A DNA stretch of 64,000 bases from Brevibacterium moorei (GTDB lineage: Bacteria; Actinomycetota; Actinomycetes; Actinomycetales; Brevibacteriaceae): positions 51,057-115,056 of the forward strand of contig NZ_JANIJX010000010.1 of assembly GCF_024580735.1 (NCBI RefSeq), read 5' to 3'. Within the stretch, counting starts at the first letter, position 1. Every line of letters starts with the position of its first letter. Shown piece by piece: positions 61,665 through 64,000 of this stretch. Made by a program: the position numbers and the translations under genes. The notes beneath the pieces are model-generated. The model did not search any database. It was not told the DNA's origin and worked only from the letters and a program-made list of their open reading frames with translations.

Positions 61665-62555
61665 GTGTCCCAGGACAGCTCGGAATTCGACAACCTCGCG
61701 CAGCCGCAGGACGACGCGGTCGAAGCGACCCCGGTCGCTGAAGCCGTCGCTCCGGAGGTCCCCGCGGACCCCACTCCCGCTCAGGATGCGCAGCCTGCCG
61801 AGCAGGCGCCGGAGGCCGAGGAGCCCACCGCTGAGGATGCACAGGCCGGGGAAACCGCGCCGGCTGACGCCGCCGAGGCTCCCGCAGACTCCGCAGCAGC
61901 CGATGACGTCGCGGCTGACGCAGCCGAAGAGGCTCCCGCCGAGGATCCGATGGAGGCCTACAAGTCCGATCTGCGGATGAAGGACGGCGACTGGTACGTC
62001 ATCCATTCCTACGCCGGTTATGAGAACCGCGTGAAGGTCAATCTTGAATCGCGCGCCGTCAGCCTCAACATGGAGGACTACATCTTCGAGGTGCAGGTCC
62101 CCATGGAGGAAGTCACCGAGATCAAGAACGGCCAGCGCAAGAAGATCCGCCGCGTTCGCATCCCCGGCTACGTGCTGGTGCGCATGGAACTGACCGATGA
62201 ATCGTGGGGCGTTGTGCGCAACACCCCGGGTGTCACCGGCTTCGTCGGCAACGCCTACGATCCCACGCCGCTGACCCTCGACGAGGTCTTCTCCATGCTG
62301 GCCCCGATGTTCGAAGAAGAGGTCGCCGAAGCCGCCAAGGCCGCGGGTGAACAGGCCAAGGCCGCAGCTCCCGCCGGTATCGAGGTCGACTTCGAGGTGG
62401 GCGAATCCGTGATGGTCAAGGACGGCTCCTTCGAGGGGCATCCGGCCACGATCCAGGAGATCCGCCCCGAGCAGCAGAAGCTGGTCGTGCTGCTGTCGAT
62501 CTTCGAACGCGATGTGCCCGTCGAATTGGGCTTCAACCAGGTCGACAAGATCTGA
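61665..62555 (+). CDS. nusG: Transcription termination/antitermination factor NusG
   Basis: A 296-residue NusG. The first about 100 residues are an Ala/Asp/Glu/Pro-rich acidic tail, common in actinobacterial NusG. The NGN domain starts at [16 protein letters not shown] and includes [15 protein letters not shown] and [10 protein letters not shown]; the C-terminal KOW domain is [19 protein letters not shown]. It couples RNA polymerase with ribosomes or Rho. GTG 61665 is preferred over TTG 61662 because AAGGAGA lies just in front. A linker insert before the KOW is Ala/Lys-rich. Confidence 0.94.
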   Translation: MSQDSSEFDNLAQPQDDAVEATPVAEAVAPEVPADPTPAQDAQPAEQAPEAEEPTAEDAQAGETAPADAAEAPADSAAADDVAADAAEEAPAEDPMEAYKSDLRMKDGDWYVIHSYAGYENRVKVNLESRAVSLNMEDYIFEVQVPMEEVTEIKNGQRKKIRRVRIPGYVLVRMELTDESWGVVRNTPGVTGFVGNAYDPTPLTLDEVFSMLAPMFEEEVAEAAKAAGEQAKAAAPAGIEVDFEVGESVMVKDGSFEGHPATIQEIRPEQQKLVVLLSIFERDVPVELGFNQVDKI

Positions 62556-62577
62556 CCATTTGAGACTTGCCACACAA

Positions 62578-62613
62578 ACGCGGGGCCAGGGTTTAAAACC
62601 CACGGCCCCGCGT
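62578..62613 (+). terminator. Hairpin between nusG and rplK
   Basis: Outer arms ACGCGGGGCC/GGCCCCGCGT and inner GGG/CCC around TTTAAA. Probably separates the secE-nusG unit from the ribosomal protein unit. Confidence 0.75.
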
Positions 62614-62717
62614 GGAATAATGGTGTGGTTTGCTGCCTTGGGCCATCGGAATCCCAGGGTTGAAACTCCCACCGGCACACTGCAGTGGGACTCGTTTTAG
62701 AGATTAAGGACCGAAAC
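62614..62717 (+). promoter_or_regulatory. Leader of rplK-rplA
   Basis: About 100 bases with a -10-like TAATGG near 62618, a CCCAC/GTGGG hairpin about 62669-62689, and AAGGA before the rplK ATG. A leader where L1 could act on the operon is known in other bacteria, but no L1 target is recognisable here. Confidence 0.35.
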
Positions 62718-63155
62718 ATGCCTCCGAAGAAAAAGGTAACCGGCCTGATCAAGCTCCAGATCCAGGCTGGTGCCGCCAACCCGGCGCCCCCGGTCGGCCC
62801 GGCGCTGGGTCAGCACGGTGTCAACATCATGGAATTCTGCAAGGCCTACAATGCGGCCACGGAATCCATGCGCGGGAACATCGTCCCCGTCGAGATCACG
62901 GTGTACGAAGATCGTTCGTTCACCTTCGTCACGAAGACGCCGCCGGCCTCCGAGCTGATCAAGAAGGCCGCCGGTGTCAAGTCCGGTTCGGCCACCCCGC
63001 ACACCGTCAAGGTCGGTCACCTGACCGAAGACCAGGTGCGTGAGATCGCCGAGACCAAGATGCCCGACCTGAACGCGAACGACATCGAGGCTGCGAAGAA
63101 GATCGTCGCCGGCACCGCTCGCCAGATGGGCATCACGACCGACATCGACGCCTGA
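62718..63155 (+). CDS. rplK: 50S ribosomal protein L11
   Basis: A 145-residue L11 with [19 protein letters not shown], the [19 protein letters not shown] linker, and the RNA-binding C-terminal domain ([26 protein letters not shown]). It binds the GTPase-centre rRNA and is needed for stringent-factor activation and thiopeptide binding. ATG 62718 was chosen because it starts the conserved MPPKKK segment. Confidence 0.97.
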   Translation: MPPKKKVTGLIKLQIQAGAANPAPPVGPALGQHGVNIMEFCKAYNAATESMRGNIVPVEITVYEDRSFTFVTKTPPASELIKKAAGVKSGSATPHTVKVGHLTEDQVREIAETKMPDLNANDIEAAKKIVAGTARQMGITTDIDA

Positions 63156-63219
63156 TCCAGGCTCAACTTCCGTGGTAGGGCCGGCGCGGCCCACACCACA
63201 ACTGCAAGGAGATAAGCAG

Positions 63220-63915
63220 ATGGCAAAGCGCTCAAAGGCCTATGAGGCCGCTGCCGAGAAGATCGCGGCAGACACTTTCTACGAACCGGCTCAGGCTATC
63301 GCCCTGGCCAAGGACACCACCGTGACCAAGTTCGACGCCACCGTCGAAGTTGCGCTGCGCCTGAGTGTCGATCCCCGCAAGGCGGATCAGATGGTGCGTG
63401 GCACCGTCAACCTCCCGCACGGCACCGGTAAGACCGCCACGGTCCTGGTGTTCGCCGCCGGCGACCGTGCAGAGGCAGCCCGCGCAGCAGGTGCCGACTT
63501 TGTCGGCTCCGATGACCTGCTGGAAAAGGTGGCCGGTGGCTGGACCGGATTCGATGCAGCCGTCGCCACTCCCGACCTGATGGGCAAGGTCGGCCGTCTG
63601 GGCAAGGTGCTGGGTCCCCGTGGCCTGATGCCGAACCCCAAGACCGGCACCGTGACGATGGACGTGGCCAAGGCCGTGTCCGACATCAAGGGCGGCAAGA
63701 TCGAGTTCCGCGTCGACAAGCACTCGAACCTGCACTTCATCGTGGGCAAGGCGTCCTTCTCCGCCGAACAGCTGGAGGAGAACTTCAAGGCCGCGATGGA
63801 AGAGGTGCTGCGTCTGAAGCCGGCGTCCTCGAAGGGCCGCTACATCACCAAGGCCACCATCGCCACGACGATGGGCCCGGGTGTGCCGATGGACATCGCA
63901 TCGCTGCGTGCGTGA
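63220..63915 (+). CDS. rplA: 50S ribosomal protein L1
   Basis: A 231-residue L1 with the [15 protein letters not shown] start, [40 protein letters not shown] and the C-terminal [17 protein letters not shown]. It forms the mobile stalk near the E site and represses its own operon in many bacteria. AAGGAGATAAGCAG before ATG 63220. Complete. The 85 bases after it contain a small ACTCCG/CGGAGT hairpin, perhaps the start of an rplJ leader cut by the window end. Confidence 0.97.
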   Translation: MAKRSKAYEAAAEKIAADTFYEPAQAIALAKDTTVTKFDATVEVALRLSVDPRKADQMVRGTVNLPHGTGKTATVLVFAAGDRAEAARAAGADFVGSDDLLEKVAGGWTGFDAAVATPDLMGKVGRLGKVLGPRGLMPNPKTGTVTMDVAKAVSDIKGGKIEFRVDKHSNLHFIVGKASFSAEQLEENFKAAMEEVLRLKPASSKGRYITKATIATTMGPGVPMDIASLRA

Positions 63916-64000
63916 TCCGCGTGATCTGACCGGGTGAACTCCGATCTGCGGAACGGAGTCCCCAGGGGCCGGGGCCGCGGCGGGTGAGTGCCCTCCTCAC

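Noticed and set aside
63916..64000. rplJ (L10) leader
   Set aside because: Only 85 bases remain and the conserved L10 kink-turn cannot be recognised; noted under rplA only as a possibility.

Overview
The window comes from a GC-rich actinobacterium. Third codon positions are mostly G or C, GTG starts are common, and the gene set includes mycothione reductase, a menaquinone pathway, a DUF222/HNH protein, the tiny basic ribosomal protein of the AURKAIP1/COX24 (bS22) type, and the order murB - tRNA-Trp - secE - nusG - rplK - rplA. Mycothiol use and the menaquinone/haem arrangement suggest a Micrococcales-like lineage, but genus cannot be set from sequence alone. Apart from three small accessory patches (about 2.5-6.0 kb, 6.0-7.9 kb and 48.1-49.2 kb) this is ordinary chromosome. 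I found no prophage, CRISPR array, insertion sequence or integrase.

Layout: 1-1626, end of a 2-methylcitrate operon (prpB partial, prpC). 1.7-7.9 kb: crotonase-family protein, a seven-blade RCC1-like protein coupled to a DUF5655 protein, a DUF222/HNH protein behind a long hairpin, and an exported OmpA-like protein with a lipoprotein paralogue. 8.2-13.7 kb: dps, ppx, a sugar-isomerase-like protein, proC, and a DUF2079 membrane protein that begins in a 60-bp tandem repeat. 13.7-18.6 kb: map, ktrA/ktrB potassium uptake, acuC and bS22. 18.7-31.2 kb: a tightly overlapped haem and cytochrome c block: glutaredoxin-like, hemA-hemC fusion, hemD with a degenerate methyltransferase half, hemB, a MarR regulator, hemL, a histidine phosphatase, a TlpA/ResA-like thioredoxin, ccdA, resB, ccsB. 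31.3-45.4 kb: menaquinone genes on both strands (menA, menE, menB, menC, menD, menF, menG, a menJ-like reductase, a polyprenyl diphosphate synthase) with a CPBP protease among them. 45.4-53.2 kb: rarD, a ferredoxin-NADP reductase, an AT-richer secreted/membrane protein pair, yajQ, tRNA-Tyr, gdhA, glycerophosphodiesterase. 53.3-64 kb: tRNA-Thr and tRNA-Met, an acyl-CoA synthetase, a ketosynthase, mtr, an XRE-TetR hybrid regulator, a HadA/HadB-like pair, murB, tRNA-Trp, secE, nusG, rplK, rplA.

The blocks fit together as respiratory physiology: menaquinone made from chorismate and saturated by a menJ-like enzyme, haem made by the C5 route, and haem delivered to apocytochromes by the ResB/CcsB system with CcdA and a thioredoxin keeping the CXXCH cysteines reduced. 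hemE and the late haem genes are not in the window.

Two genome-wide habits stand out. First, at least 17 genes have a TAnnnT-like -10 hexamer about 6-8 bases before an ATG or GTG with no Shine-Dalgarno sequence, the arrangement expected of leaderless transcripts. Second, several gene ends, especially convergent ones, carry long inverted repeats, and two of these share the same core. The most unusual single items are the hemA-hemC fusion, the in-frame 60-bp repeat across the proC/DUF2079 junction, a 12-bp motif shared by two divergent men promoters, the XRE-TetR hybrid, and the Ala/Gly-rich inserts in many housekeeping enzymes.
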